The notes: a model not told the origin generated them from the sequence alone. A stretch of 64,000 bases of DNA from Flammeovirga agarivorans (GCF_012641475.1 NZ_JABAIL010000005.1:601259-665258), one strand, 5' to 3'. Counted from the first letter of the stretch, positions 36,928-47,079 are shown. Made by a program: numbers and translations.

Positions 36928-38871
36928 ATGACTAGAAAAGATCTACTTTATAATAATCTACTTAGGTTACAACAAAGATTTTTCGAACAAAAACCTAATA
37001 TGAAAGATTTCATGGAATCTTTGCTTGATAACATTATGGATTATCAGCAGGCATATTATGGATCTGTTTGTCGCCTACTTACTGACGGTACAGTGGATAA
37101 CTGTATCATTCGGTTTAATAAAAGAAAAACTTCATCCCCTAACTTAGATTCACTTGTTCGAAAAGTATTTCATACCAAAGAAATTCTTCAAAATGAAGAA
37201 GGACAAGTGATATGTCCCATAATTAACTCAAAAACCGATGAGGTTGAAGCCTGCTTTGTATTATTAATTCCCAAAAATGGCAGCATCTTAGATGATAATG
37301 CTCTATCTCAGGTAAGAGCAATTGCAGAAATGGCTCTGTCTCAATCTTCATTAGAAATGGAGGAAGTATCAACTACAATTCATCAAAAAGGTGATTTTGA
37401 AGAAGATGATATTACTTACAAGCCATTTTTTACTGATACAGTAGGTTTATGTGCCATTGTGGAACCACATACTTGTGATTTTTTGTTCTTAAATAAAACA
37501 TGGGAGAGAATCTTAGGTTATTCCATAGAAGAATTAAAGTCTTACCCTTTCATGAATTGGTTGCATGTGGATGATATCAATGACTCCTTGGCTGTTTTTC
37601 AAGAAGTATACGAAGGAAAAGCAGTGAAATCATTTATCAATAGATACAGAACCAAATGGGGAGAATACAAATATTTCGAATGGGATATTACCCGTAACAT
37701 TGATAATGGACTGATTTATTGTATCGGAAAAGACATTACGAAACAACATGAAAATCATGAAAAATTATTTTTCCAATCTACAATCCTAAGAGGTGTTCAA
37801 GATTCAGTCTTAGTGATCGATTTGGAAGGAAAGGTTTCGTTTGTCAATGATTCCGTAATTCAACTTACAGGTTACCCAAGAAACTATTTACTCGGGAGAT
37901 CTTTAAATGTAATATTAAAGGGGCTTGATAAGAGTAATTCTTTTAGTATTTCAGCCGAGGATGTACTCAAAAATGATAATACCATCGAGCTTCAAATTCA
38001 GAATAAAAACGATGAGTTTATCTGGGTAGAAGTTAGAACGTCAATCTTATCAGATGTCTATGGTGATTCTATTGGGTTCTTAGGTATCATTAAAGATATC
38101 ACACCAAGAAAGGAATACGAAGAGACACTAATGAAGAGAAACGAAGCATTGAGTAAAGCCAATAAAGAGTTGGATAACTTCGTTTATCGAGTTTCTCATG
38201 ATTTAAGAGCTCCAATTACTTCTGCTTTAGGGTTGATCGAACTATCAATGGATGCATCACTAGAGCAAGTAAAAGAATACTTGGAGTTGCAACAAAGAAG
38301 TTTAATGAAATTGGATAGCTTTATTCATGATATTCTTAATTATTCTAGGAATAACAGAATGGAATTGCGTCCAGTTAAGATTAATATAAAAGAGCTTTTA
38401 CATTCAACAGTAGATCAGTATAGATTTATCAATCAATACATTGAAACCACTGTAAACATTAATATAGAGGTACAAAATGAATTGTATTGTGATGAGTCCA
38501 GATTGTCCGTGATTCTGAATAATATTATCTCTAATGCTTTTAAGTTTACCTCAAGAATTTTAAAACCTACGATTAACATAAAAGCATTAGTAGAACCATC
38601 TGATTTGATATTAACGATTGAAGATAATGGTATAGGCATTAAAAATGAACATATAGAAAAGATCTTTGATATGTTCTACAGAGCTACTGATATGAACAAT
38701 GGTTCTGGTCTAGGACTTTATATTGTTCAAGAAGCGGTTAAAAAATTAGGAGGAGATATCACTGTCGATTCTGTGATTAACGAAGGGACTACTTTTCAGA
38801 TTGTGATACCTAATTTATGGAGTATTTTTCCAACCGGTATCATGGTATCAAAAGAAAAGGCCACCAACTAG
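36928..38871 (+). CDS. PAS-domain sensor histidine kinase
   Basis: A 647-residue soluble kinase. The N-terminal 165 residues look GAF-like (FEQKPNMKDFMESLLDNIMD, then LIPKNGSILDDNALSQVRAI). Two PAS domains follow (about 170-285 and 290-400, the second starting at DSVLVIDLEGKVSFVNDS). HisKA has the phosphorylated His424 (YRVSHDLRAPITSALGL), and HATPase has an N box (IILNNIISNAFKF), DNGIGI and SGLGLYIV. There is no receiver or output domain. The cognate response regulator is not adjacent. It sits 93 bases after the HMA-AraC gene, which leaves open whether they share a transcript. Confidence 0.9.
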   Translation: MTRKDLLYNNLLRLQQRFFEQKPNMKDFMESLLDNIMDYQQAYYGSVCRLLTDGTVDNCIIRFNKRKTSSPNLDSLVRKVFHTKEILQNEEGQVICPIINSKTDEVEACFVLLIPKNGSILDDNALSQVRAIAEMALSQSSLEMEEVSTTIHQKGDFEEDDITYKPFFTDTVGLCAIVEPHTCDFLFLNKTWERILGYSIEELKSYPFMNWLHVDDINDSLAVFQEVYEGKAVKSFINRYRTKWGEYKYFEWDITRNIDNGLIYCIGKDITKQHENHEKLFFQSTILRGVQDSVLVIDLEGKVSFVNDSVIQLTGYPRNYLLGRSLNVILKGLDKSNSFSISAEDVLKNDNTIELQIQNKNDEFIWVEVRTSILSDVYGDSIGFLGIIKDITPRKEYEETLMKRNEALSKANKELDNFVYRVSHDLRAPITSALGLIELSMDASLEQVKEYLELQQRSLMKLDSFIHDILNYSRNNRMELRPVKINIKELLHSTVDQYRFINQYIETTVNINIEVQNELYCDESRLSVILNNIISNAFKFTSRILKPTINIKALVEPSDLILTIEDNGIGIKNEHIEKIFDMFYRATDMNNGSGLGLYIVQEAVKKLGGDITVDSVINEGTTFQIVIPNLWSIFPTGIMVSKEKATN

Positions 38872-38948
38872 GTGACCTTTCTAAATAGATTTGTGATAAT
38901 TAAACAGTAGTTAGAATAAATAGTAAAAGAGGCCTTTATATACCGAAT

Positions 38949-41900
38949 TTAAATTGATTTCTTTTTGTAGAATACACTGAAAATAACAGGGAAGACGATC
39001 AGTGTTAGAATAGTGGCTGTCAAAATACCCCATACAATTACTACGGCCAGGGGCTTCTGTGATTCAGAACCAATACCCGTTGACATCGATGCAGGCAATA
39101 AGCCTACGAAGTCAGTAACGGCAGTCATTAACACTGGTCGGATTCTCGATTTTACACCTTGGTGAACTGCATCATCTAAGGACATACCTTCCTGTATATT
39201 TGATTTGAATTTGGAGACAAGTAATACTCCATTTTGTACACAAATACCAAATAATGCAATAAATCCTACTCCTGCTGAGATACCAAAGTTTATAGTAAAG
39301 AATGTTAGTCCTAGAATACCACCTACTAAGGCAAAAGGTACATTCATCATGACTAAACTGGCATCTTTCACATTGTTGAAAGTCGTTAATAAGACAAGGA
39401 AAATAAGTACCATAACAATAGGCACAACTTGCTTTAGACGATTTTGAGCTCTTTCCATATTTTTGAACTCACCATCCCAAGAGTAGTACATTCCTTTGTC
39501 TAGTTGTAGAGTACTTTCTACTTTTTCTTTTGCTTCGGCTACTGCACCGCCAAGGTCTCTACCTCTAACAGAGAATGTAATGGCTACGAATCTCTCACCA
39601 CCACTTCTGTAAACAAAAGCAGGTCCTGTTTGAGTAGTGATATCAGCAATTTCCCTTAATTGAACCATTCCGCCATCTAGAGTTGGCACTTTAATATTTC
39701 CAATCTCTTGGATGTCTGAACGATATTCTTCTTTATATCTAATACGGATATCGAATCTTCTTTCTTCTTCATATAATTGTGTTGCAGCTTTACCTCCAAT
39801 AGCCATTTCAATAACAGATTGGGCATCAGCAGTCGCTACACCATACATGGCAAGGCGTTCTTGATTTAAATCGATACGTAATTCAGGTTGCCCAATGAGT
39901 TTAATTACATTAAGGTCGGCGATACCTTCTACTCCTTCCATAATGTCTTTTGCCTCTTCGGCTAATTCTTCTAATTGGAAGAGATCACTACCATAGATTT
40001 TTAATGCTAGGGCTCCTTTTACACCAGTAACGGCTTCCTCAACATTATCCATAATAGGTTGTGAGAAGTTAAATGAAACTCCTTGGTAGTCATTTAATTT
40101 TTCTTCTAGCTCACTAATTATTTCTTGCTTGGTTAAATCTCTATTCCATTCTTCTTGAGGATATAAATCGACATGGAATTCAATATTAAAGAATCCTGTT
40201 GGGTCTGTTCCATCATTAGGTCTACCAGTCTGAGATAATACGCCTCTAACTTCAGGTATAGTTCGTATTTCTTCTCTTAACTTCTGTGTCATATCATAAG
40301 ACTCAGTAAGACTGACACTGATAGGCATAAATGCTCTAATATAGATAGCACCTTCATTTAATTGAGGAAGAAACTCTGTACCTAGTTGAGAACCGAAGAA
40401 CATGCCGATAGAAAATACAGCTCCTGAGATCATTAAGGTTAATTTCTTACGAGCATATGCCCAAGAGAAAGCACCATAGAATATTTTCTGCATGAAGCGG
40501 GTAAAGAAATTCTCTTTTTCTGAGACATTTTTATTCAATAACACACTTACCAAAACAGGTACTAACGTTAATGACATTATCAGTGCACCTAACAAGGCAA
40601 AGCCAAATGTAAATGCAAGAGGAGAGAACATTTTACCTTCTACTTTTTGGAAAGCGAAGATGGGAACTAATGCTAGAATCGTAATCATCTGAGAAGAGAA
40701 AAGATTAGCACCTAATTTCGATCCAGCTTCCTTAATTAATCCAAGTTTAGAAAGTTTATTAAACCTTTCCATCCCTAAAGATTTTGCCTTTCGGTCTAAG
40801 ATCACAAAGAGTCCTTCTACCATTACGACGGCACCGTCAATGATAATACCAAAATCTACTGCACCTAATGATAATAAGTTGGCAGACATACCTTTGATAC
40901 GCATACATACCAAAGCAAATAAAAGCGATAATGGAATTATGATGGAGACAATGAAAGTAGTTCTCCAATCTGCCATAAATAGAAGCACAAAAACAACGAC
41001 GAAGAAGATACCTTCAGCAAGGTTTTTTGTAACAGTATTCGTAGTAAAATCAATAAGCTCTGAACGGTCATAGAAAGGATCAATGCTTGTACCTTCAGGT
41101 AAAACTCTTTCGTTGAGTTCTTCGATTTTTAGTTTTAATCGTTCGATGACTTCACTTGGATTTTCACCTCTACGCATGACCACAATACCTTCAACTAAGT
41201 CGGGGTCATCATTTAGTCCAACAATACCTAATTTTGGAGCAAAAGTTTCTTTTACTTGTGCCACGTTCTTTACAAGTACAGTCGTATTGTTATTTCTCTC
41301 GATGATAACATTTTCGATTTCAGCTTTATTGTTAAGTAATCCAAGACCTCGAACTACATAGGCTTGATTTCTTTTTTCGATAACATCACCACCAACATTT
41401 ACATTACTTCTTTCTAAGGCTTCAAATAGCTCTAAGGAAGTAATATCGTATTGCTGCATAAGATGTGGATCCGCAGAAACCTCAAAAATCTTTACTTCAC
41501 CACCAAAACTGACAATATCAGCTACTCCTGGAACGGCACGAAGTTTCCGTTCAATGGTCCAATCTTGTAATGTTTTTAGTTCTCGAACATTTAATTTATC
41601 AGACTTTAAAGTATACCTGTAAATTTCGCCTGTGGGGCCAGAAGAAGGTTCCATTTCTGAATCCACTCCTTCTGGTAAGTCCACATTCATAATTCTATTA
41701 GCAACTAGTTGCCTAGCTTTAAACTCGTCTACATCATCACCAAAAGCAATAGTTACTACAGAGAGACCAAATAATGAAATAGATCTCACTTCGGTTTTTC
41801 CTGGAGTAGAATTGACTTCAACTTCAATAGGCAGGGTGACTAATTTTTCAATTTCTTCGGCACTTCTACCTGGCCATTGAGAGATAATTCTTACCCTTGG

Positions 41901-42041
41901 ATTGGTAACATCTGGAAAGGCTTCTATTGGTGTATTCTGATAGCTAATTACTCCTGAGACAATTAGTATCAAGGTCATAAAGAAAACAAAGAATCGATTT
42001 CTTAATGAAAACCCAATTATATTCTGAACAAAGTTTCTCAT
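38949..42041 (-). CDS. czcA: heavy-metal efflux RND transporter, CzcA-like
   Basis: The inner membrane proton-driven pump of a tripartite metal exporter; 1030 residues with 12 expected membrane segments and two large periplasmic loops. Membrane segment 4 has DFGIIIDGAVVMVE with Asp396 and Asp402. In the published subdivision of heavy-metal RND pumps, DFG-DGA types go with divalent ions (Co, Zn, Cd, Ni) and Cu/Ag pumps (CusA) have a different motif, so a divalent metal substrate is favoured. It is the last gene of czcCBA, 11 bases after the adaptor gene. The HMA-AraC gene lies 2.1 kb away. Confidence 0.92.
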   Translation of the reverse strand: MRNFVQNIIGFSLRNRFFVFFMTLILIVSGVISYQNTPIEAFPDVTNPRVRIISQWPGRSAEEIEKLVTLPIEVEVNSTPGKTEVRSISLFGLSVVTIAFGDDVDEFKARQLVANRIMNVDLPEGVDSEMEPSSGPTGEIYRYTLKSDKLNVRELKTLQDWTIERKLRAVPGVADIVSFGGEVKIFEVSADPHLMQQYDITSLELFEALERSNVNVGGDVIEKRNQAYVVRGLGLLNNKAEIENVIIERNNNTTVLVKNVAQVKETFAPKLGIVGLNDDPDLVEGIVVMRRGENPSEVIERLKLKIEELNERVLPEGTSIDPFYDRSELIDFTTNTVTKNLAEGIFFVVVFVLLFMADWRTTFIVSIIIPLSLLFALVCMRIKGMSANLLSLGAVDFGIIIDGAVVMVEGLFVILDRKAKSLGMERFNKLSKLGLIKEAGSKLGANLFSSQMITILALVPIFAFQKVEGKMFSPLAFTFGFALLGALIMSLTLVPVLVSVLLNKNVSEKENFFTRFMQKIFYGAFSWAYARKKLTLMISGAVFSIGMFFGSQLGTEFLPQLNEGAIYIRAFMPISVSLTESYDMTQKLREEIRTIPEVRGVLSQTGRPNDGTDPTGFFNIEFHVDLYPQEEWNRDLTKQEIISELEEKLNDYQGVSFNFSQPIMDNVEEAVTGVKGALALKIYGSDLFQLEELAEEAKDIMEGVEGIADLNVIKLIGQPELRIDLNQERLAMYGVATADAQSVIEMAIGGKAATQLYEEERRFDIRIRYKEEYRSDIQEIGNIKVPTLDGGMVQLREIADITTQTGPAFVYRSGGERFVAITFSVRGRDLGGAVAEAKEKVESTLQLDKGMYYSWDGEFKNMERAQNRLKQVVPIVMVLIFLVLLTTFNNVKDASLVMMNVPFALVGGILGLTFFTINFGISAGVGFIALFGICVQNGVLLVSKFKSNIQEGMSLDDAVHQGVKSRIRPVLMTAVTDFVGLLPASMSTGIGSESQKPLAVVIVWGILTATILTLIVFPVIFSVFYKKKSI

Positions 42042-42052
42042 GATCTAAAGGA

Positions 42053-43186
42053 CTAGTTATTAGCGATATCTTGGTTTTGAATTAACTCATTGAAAAGCAA
42101 TAGTGCTTTTTCAGATACAACAAAATCTTGGGCTTTAAGGTCCCCTCTAACTAGAATTTTTTTATGATCGTTTTCACCTAAAACGGTAACAGGTAAAATA
42201 CTGTACTCATTGTTTTTTGCTTTTACTACAAACTCTTTATTGTTATGAAAAACGACAGCATTTTCAGCAACGGCAAAAACGTTTTCTTCTTTATCTTCCG
42301 TAACGGTAATATTCATAGCCATATTTGGCATCAATAATCCATGTTGATTATTCACAGCTACTCTTGCAGACATGACTTTAGTTTCGGGGTCAATAAACTT
42401 ACTTATTTTTTTGATTTCCCCTTCAAACACCTCATCAGGATACGCCATTGCTTGTGCTTTTACATTCGCTCCTAATTTTACTTTTTTGATGTCCGACTCA
42501 AATACATTGATTTTTACCCATACATCACTTAAATCTACTACAGTGAACAATGCCTCTTCGAAGTCTTCTCTCAATAGCATATTTGTAGTAATATTTCTTT
42601 CAGTGACAGTACCTGAAATAGGAGCTCTTACGATATGAGTTGCATTATTAGACTCACCCATTAATTTTAATTTCTGGTTAACCTTGTCTAATTGTGCATT
42701 AGCGGCTTCTAATTCACTTTTTGCTTGCTGTATTTCTAATTTAGAACTTAATCCAGCTTCAAATAGTGATTCTGCAACTTCAAACTCTTTAGTTTCACGA
42801 TCTACATTTGCCTTGGCTTCAATCCATTCTTGCTTTACTTCAGCCATATCAGAAGAATAAATTTTGGCTAAAACCTGACCTTTTTTCACTTGGTCCCCTT
42901 GGCTAGCATAAACGGCAGTAACTCTACCTGATACAATTGCAGGAATACTAATTTGTTTGTTTGGTAAAGCTTCAACAGTTCCTGTTAACTTAACTTTATT
43001 AGTTAGAGGAGCCAAAGAAACAGCTTCTGTAGTAACAATCTTCTCCATACTTTTTGATAAAGAATTCGAAGAAGGTTTGTCTTTACCTCCACTGTCCTTT
43101 GCTGTTGAATTGTGATTTGTGATAATTAGTAAACCGATTGTAGTAGTTAGAATTATACTGAAAATAACTTTATATATTGATTTCAT
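42053..43186 (-). CDS. czcB: periplasmic adaptor (membrane fusion protein), CzcB-like
   Basis: A 377-residue adaptor that joins the RND pump to the outer membrane channel. An N-terminal membrane anchor (about 5-25) is followed by the split barrel-sandwich domain (VEALPNKQISIPAIVSGRVT, later HIVRAPISGTVTERNI), with a helical hairpin between (residues about 120-165), then beta-barrel strands (LSDVWVKINVFESDIKKV) and a membrane-proximal part. There is no His-rich metal-binding tail. It lies between czcC (20 bases) and czcA (11 bases). Confidence 0.9.
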   Translation of the reverse strand: MKSIYKVIFSIILTTTIGLLIITNHNSTAKDSGGKDKPSSNSLSKSMEKIVTTEAVSLAPLTNKVKLTGTVEALPNKQISIPAIVSGRVTAVYASQGDQVKKGQVLAKIYSSDMAEVKQEWIEAKANVDRETKEFEVAESLFEAGLSSKLEIQQAKSELEAANAQLDKVNQKLKLMGESNNATHIVRAPISGTVTERNITTNMLLREDFEEALFTVVDLSDVWVKINVFESDIKKVKLGANVKAQAMAYPDEVFEGEIKKISKFIDPETKVMSARVAVNNQHGLLMPNMAMNITVTEDKEENVFAVAENAVVFHNNKEFVVKAKNNEYSILPVTVLGENDHKKILVRGDLKAQDFVVSEKALLLFNELIQNQDIANN

Positions 43187-43206
43187 GATTTCGTCTTTTA
43201 TAATGA

Positions 43207-44481
43207 TTATTGGATAGGATAGATGTCTTTGCCCACTGTGTAGTTTACATTCTCTTGGGCATTGAATAAGGACATTTCAGTATCAAACCATTGTCCTAAA
43301 TTGTCTCTGTAGCTTTCAAAAAAGTCAATAAATTCGAGTAAGCTCAATTGTTTGCTTTGGTAACTTCTAGTTACAGAATTCATCACTTCTTTCATTTCTG
43401 AAGAAAGTTCTGGATCCAATTGTTCATACAATGTTCTTACTTGATTTAACTTTTGAGCTGCAGTATAAACATCAATAGTTAACTGCTTTTCTGCTTCATT
43501 TAGCTTTACTTGTTGTTGCTCTTGCTCTATTCTTGCAGCTTGAATGCCACCTTTATTTCTATCCCATACAGGAAGATCAAAAGCAATTTGTAAAGCCCAA
43601 TAATCACTTTGGTGAGCACCCCTTCTGTCGTACATTGTTCCGATATGAAGGTCTGGTACTGCTTCGGCTTTAGCTAACGCAAGACTTTCGGCAGATTGAT
43701 TCAATCGAATATTTTCAATTTTAAAATCTACTCGATGATCCTGCGCTAACGTCGACCAAAGTTCTGGGTTTGGTGTAGAATCATTCGGTTGGATTGTTGG
43801 TATAATAATGTCTAAAGAAACATTTGGCTGAACATTGAGTAACATTTTAATGTGAGCTTCAATATCAGCGGACTCTTGGACAATATCTAGCCACCCTTTT
43901 CTGGCATCTAGTAACAAGGCTTTTAATCGAACTAATTCTGCTCTTGCTACATTACCTTTTTCAGCTTGTTCTTTGTAGACTTCAACTAATTTCTCAACAG
44001 GCTCGATAGCGATTAAATAACTATCTGCTTTTTGTTGGGCATAATGAAGCTCTACTAACTCTGTTCGTAATTCCGAACGAAGTTCTCTGAGTGTATTGTA
44101 AAACTCATATTCTGTAATTTCGGCTTCTATTTTTGCTATGTTGGTACGCTTTCTTCTTTTTCCAGCGGTTTCAATCATTTGAGAGATATCAACAACCCTT
44201 TGAGCATCTGTATCAGTTCTAAACCAGATATTGTCTTGGTTGTCATACATGGCGATTTCAATTCCTACTTCAGGATTTGGCCATGCTTTAGCCTGAATAA
44301 TTTCGGCTTTAGAAATTTCGATGTTTTGTTTTTCAGCAATTAACTGTAGGTTGTTTTCTAAGAATATTTCCTCTGCCTGAGGAATCGTTAATTGCATTGA
44401 TAATGTATTTTCCCCGTTATCTTGAGCGACTACAACAATGTATAGGAACGTCAAGATTACTCCAAAAATGAACTTTTTCAT
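43207..44481 (-). CDS. czcC: outer membrane efflux channel, CzcC/TolC-like
   Basis: A 424-residue TolC-family protein with a signal peptide (1-19, ending VVVAQ). It has the internal repeat of long helices typical of the family: AEIIQAKAWPNPEVGIEIAM in the first half and LALAKAEAVPDLHIGTMYDR in the second. It forms a channel through the outer membrane for the tripartite pump. It is the first gene of the czcCBA group; a small secreted protein gene lies 198 bases upstream, with a short hairpin at 44603-44620 (ACCGTC with GACGGT) between them. Confidence 0.9.
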   Translation of the reverse strand: MKKFIFGVILTFLYIVVVAQDNGENTLSMQLTIPQAEEIFLENNLQLIAEKQNIEISKAEIIQAKAWPNPEVGIEIAMYDNQDNIWFRTDTDAQRVVDISQMIETAGKRRKRTNIAKIEAEITEYEFYNTLRELRSELRTELVELHYAQQKADSYLIAIEPVEKLVEVYKEQAEKGNVARAELVRLKALLLDARKGWLDIVQESADIEAHIKMLLNVQPNVSLDIIIPTIQPNDSTPNPELWSTLAQDHRVDFKIENIRLNQSAESLALAKAEAVPDLHIGTMYDRRGAHQSDYWALQIAFDLPVWDRNKGGIQAARIEQEQQQVKLNEAEKQLTIDVYTAAQKLNQVRTLYEQLDPELSSEMKEVMNSVTRSYQSKQLSLLEFIDFFESYRDNLGQWFDTEMSLFNAQENVNYTVGKDIYPIQ

Positions 44482-44602
44482 GAACGTTAGAGTAAGGAGC
44501 TAAGGTATAGTTACTAAGAATCGTAGTCTATTATAAAACAGACTTATCCTAATAAGAATCCATAACTCGATTGGATAGATTATTTTAGTATAGGAGATAA
44601 TC

Positions 44603-44620
44603 AACCGTCAGAATAGACGG
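44603..44620. promoter_or_regulatory. short hairpin in the leader of czcC
   Basis: Inverted repeat ACCGTC and GACGGT around six bases, within the 198-base gap between the small secreted protein gene and czcC. Without a T run it is not a clear terminator; it may be an operator or an RNA processing site. Confidence 0.35.
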
Positions 44621-44679
44621 TCCATAAAGATGAAATATGAGTAACGAAAATATAATCGAACTATATTTCAAGAAACGTT

Positions 44680-45066
44680 CTAAGCCACTTTTGGTGGAGG
44701 GGTATCAATAGAATAGGAAGGATTTGTGTAGAATAACGGACGAGAAATAGGGAGTGCTTCATCCGTAGGTAAATCAATAGGGTCTACTTCTGGTGCAGGA
44801 GCAACCAAAGGAGTAGAATTCATAAACCATGTAATATTGATTGTACCAACTACTGTTTGATGTTCGTCGTCCATAGGGTTATCTGGGAGAGCTCCCTCTG
44901 CATCAAAAAACATTAATGACACAAGTTCGACGATACTTTCAATTTCGTTATCAAGATCATTAGGCAATTGACTGTCATTTACGTTTACACTGACATTAAG
45001 TAAGTGAAACGTCATCAGCATACAAATGCTTTGTAAAATGATGCTATGTGACAGAAATTTCTTCAT
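44680..45066 (-). CDS. small secreted protein preceding the czcCBA operon
   Basis: The ATG at 45066 gives 128 residues with a signal-like N-terminus (MKKFLSHSIILQSICMLMTF); an ATG 11 codons further up (45099) is possible. The mature part is acidic (DLDNEIESIVELVSLMFFD) and ends in a Pro-rich tail (PPPKVA). No metal-binding His or Cys cluster is obvious. Small exported proteins are often found in front of metal RND operons in Bacteroidota, so a periplasmic accessory role is possible but unproven. Confidence 0.55.
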   Translation of the reverse strand: MKKFLSHSIILQSICMLMTFHLLNVSVNVNDSQLPNDLDNEIESIVELVSLMFFDAEGALPDNPMDDEHQTVVGTINITWFMNSTPLVAPAPEVDPIDLPTDEALPISRPLFYTNPSYSIDTPPPKVA

Positions 45067-45150
45067 TGTTTGATTTGAAACGAAATGCTTCTTATACATA
45101 CAATCTTACGGAAGAAACACTATTAAGGTCAATACAATTAACAGCTGTTT

Positions 45151-45196
45151 AAAAAAAACTCCTCGAAATCAATGAGTAACATTGTTTACAAGGAGT
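45151..45196 (-). terminator. intrinsic terminator after the methyltransferase gene
   Basis: The stem ACTCCT with AGGAGT encloses an inner stem CAATG with CATTG; the A run at 45151-45158 becomes the T tail on the minus strand. Confidence 0.6.
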
Positions 45197-45205
45197 CTTG
45201 TTTAC

Positions 45206-46003
45206 TTATTTTTGAAATTTCACTTCTAATAAGTAAGGTATATTGACTTTAACATCTTTAAAAACAAACTCATCTTCAGCTCTTTCTATCATGTTATCAA
45301 AGCAATTATAAGTTTGGTAATCATGCTCTCTAAATTTTGTCATGGAGAGTCCTTTCTTCATTAAAGAATTGATGATTTCATCTACAGAATGTACCCAGAA
45401 GTATTCCGTTAACTCCATAGGAGTATCATCAGCATAACTTGATGTCACTGTTTCTTTGTAAACTCCTTTATTGTAGTAGTGATATTCAGGTGTAAAGCGA
45501 TCCCAATCTAATGTATAGATGTATGGATGCATTTCTACCATATAAAACTCACCACCCTTTTTTAAGTATGAAGCAATTATATCTGCCCATGCGGTAAGAT
45601 CTGGTAACCAACAAATTGCACCATATGAGACAAACACTAGATCAAACTGTTCTTCAGCTGGTAAGTGTTTTTTAATATCGTATAGGTTGGCAGTGATAAA
45701 TTTAGCATTTAACCCTAGCTGTTCGTTTAAATCTTCAGCTTTTTCAATAGCAGTGTCTGAGATGTCTAATGCTGTAACATCAGCACCCATTCTAGCCATA
45801 GAAAGTGAGTCCAAGCCAAAATGACATTGAAGGTGAAGGACTTTTTTACCTTCTAGGTTCTTTAATTCAGTTAGTTCAACCTTTTTTAATGAAGTATCAC
45901 CAGAAATAAAGCCAGGTACATCATACATTTTTGATGCAACATGACTTTCTACTCTAGCATTCCATTGCAAGCGGTTGGCTTCAAATTCTTCTTGGAAGTT
46001 CAT
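45206..46003 (-). CDS. class I SAM-dependent methyltransferase
   Basis: A 265-residue enzyme with the Rossmann-type motif I KKVLHLQCHFGLDSLSMARM (Gly-poor variant with CHFG), motif II ALDISDTAIEKA and motif post-I FDLVFVSYGAICWLPDL. The VEMHPYIYTLDW stretch is seen in close homologues of unknown substrate. It is cytoplasmic. It follows the hydroxyacid dehydrogenase gene after 22 bases on the same strand, so the pair is probably co-transcribed; no common pathway is evident. Confidence 0.82.
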   Translation of the reverse strand: MNFQEEFEANRLQWNARVESHVASKMYDVPGFISGDTSLKKVELTELKNLEGKKVLHLQCHFGLDSLSMARMGADVTALDISDTAIEKAEDLNEQLGLNAKFITANLYDIKKHLPAEEQFDLVFVSYGAICWLPDLTAWADIIASYLKKGGEFYMVEMHPYIYTLDWDRFTPEYHYYNKGVYKETVTSSYADDTPMELTEYFWVHSVDEIINSLMKKGLSMTKFREHDYQTYNCFDNMIERAEDEFVFKDVKVNIPYLLEVKFQK

Positions 46004-46025
46004 GTGTTTAAATAATTAATTTGAA

Positions 46026-46964
46026 TTATAGTGTTTTTAATAAGTTCACTATTTTTCGCCCTAATACAAGACTAATTTTTTCATAAGATTCAAAAGACCA
46101 TCCCCCAACATGTGGAGTAAATAGTACTCTCTCGTCGTTTGTGATTTTTGTGAAGATACGTTCTTGCTCTTTTGTTAGGGTATGTAGTTTTTCATTTTCA
46201 AGTACATCTAGTCCAGCAGCAAGGATCTTTCCATTATCTAATCCCCATTCTATAGTTGAGAAAGGAATCACTTCACCTCTTGCTAAATTGAGTAAGTAGA
46301 TAGGTTTCTTAAAGCCGTTTAAATACTCTTGAGAGACCAAATGCTTATTGTCAACATTTAATGGAATATGAAAACTAAGAACATCTGCTCTTTCTTGAAT
46401 TTCTTCTAAACTTGCTTCTTGGGCATACTCATCTCCATATCCACTTTTACCGTTGTCAAATGCCAATACTTCACATCCAAAACCAGTTAATCTTTGAGCA
46501 AAAGCTCTACCCATATTACCGTACCCGATAATACCAACAGTCCTAGTAGAAAGCTCATGCCCTCTATTTTCTTCTCTTAGCCAAAGCTTCTTACGAACCT
46601 CAGCATTACCCACATGAAGGTAGTTCATTAGGCACAATAACATCGCGACTGTATGTTCACCTACAGCATCCATATTACCCTCAGGTGCATTGAGGAGAGT
46701 AATCTTTCTTCTTTGAAGATAATCTTCGTCAATTTCATCTACGCCAGCACCCGCTCTAGCAATAAACCTTAGTTTTGGTGCTAAATCTAGTAAATCGACA
46801 CCTACTTTAAGTTTACTTCTTAATATTAAGCCATTGTAATCCTTAATATGATCTGCGACCTCAGAAGGTTTAATATCTGGCATGTATGTTACTTCTACAC
46901 CTTTGTCTTCAAGAAGCGAAAAAATAGACTCATGTAGTTTATCTATTATAAGAACTTTTATCAT
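46026..46964 (-). CDS. D-isomer-specific 2-hydroxyacid dehydrogenase, SerA-like
   Basis: A 312-residue NAD-dependent dehydrogenase. The Rossmann motif is TVGIIGYGNMGRAFAQRL (GxGxxG), the catalytic Arg is in LLNLARGEVIPFS, Glu in LDVLENEKLH and His in FTPHVGGWSFESY. The length fits phosphoglycerate dehydrogenase without an ACT domain. It could make 3-phosphohydroxypyruvate for serine synthesis, but serC is not adjacent, so another 2-hydroxyacid remains possible. The methyltransferase follows on the same strand. Confidence 0.85.
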   Translation of the reverse strand: MIKVLIIDKLHESIFSLLEDKGVEVTYMPDIKPSEVADHIKDYNGLILRSKLKVGVDLLDLAPKLRFIARAGAGVDEIDEDYLQRRKITLLNAPEGNMDAVGEHTVAMLLCLMNYLHVGNAEVRKKLWLREENRGHELSTRTVGIIGYGNMGRAFAQRLTGFGCEVLAFDNGKSGYGDEYAQEASLEEIQERADVLSFHIPLNVDNKHLVSQEYLNGFKKPIYLLNLARGEVIPFSTIEWGLDNGKILAAGLDVLENEKLHTLTKEQERIFTKITNDERVLFTPHVGGWSFESYEKISLVLGRKIVNLLKTL

Positions 46965-47079
46965 CGTATCTTAATCTTGTTAGATTTATCTAAATCATCA
47001 TTATAAAATTCCCAATAAGTTTATATTTGTATAAGATGATTTTCTTACTGTTAGCTAAATAATAAATTTCATATATATA

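Noticed and set aside
38856..38880. Hairpin at the end of the PAS kinase gene as a terminator
   Set aside because: The stem has a central mismatch, overlaps the stop codon and has only three T residues after it; termination is uncertain.
46980..46993. Palindrome TTAGAT, TT, ATCTAA before the 2-hydroxyacid dehydrogenase gene
   Set aside because: Short AT-rich palindromes are frequent by chance here, and no promoter element is linked to it.
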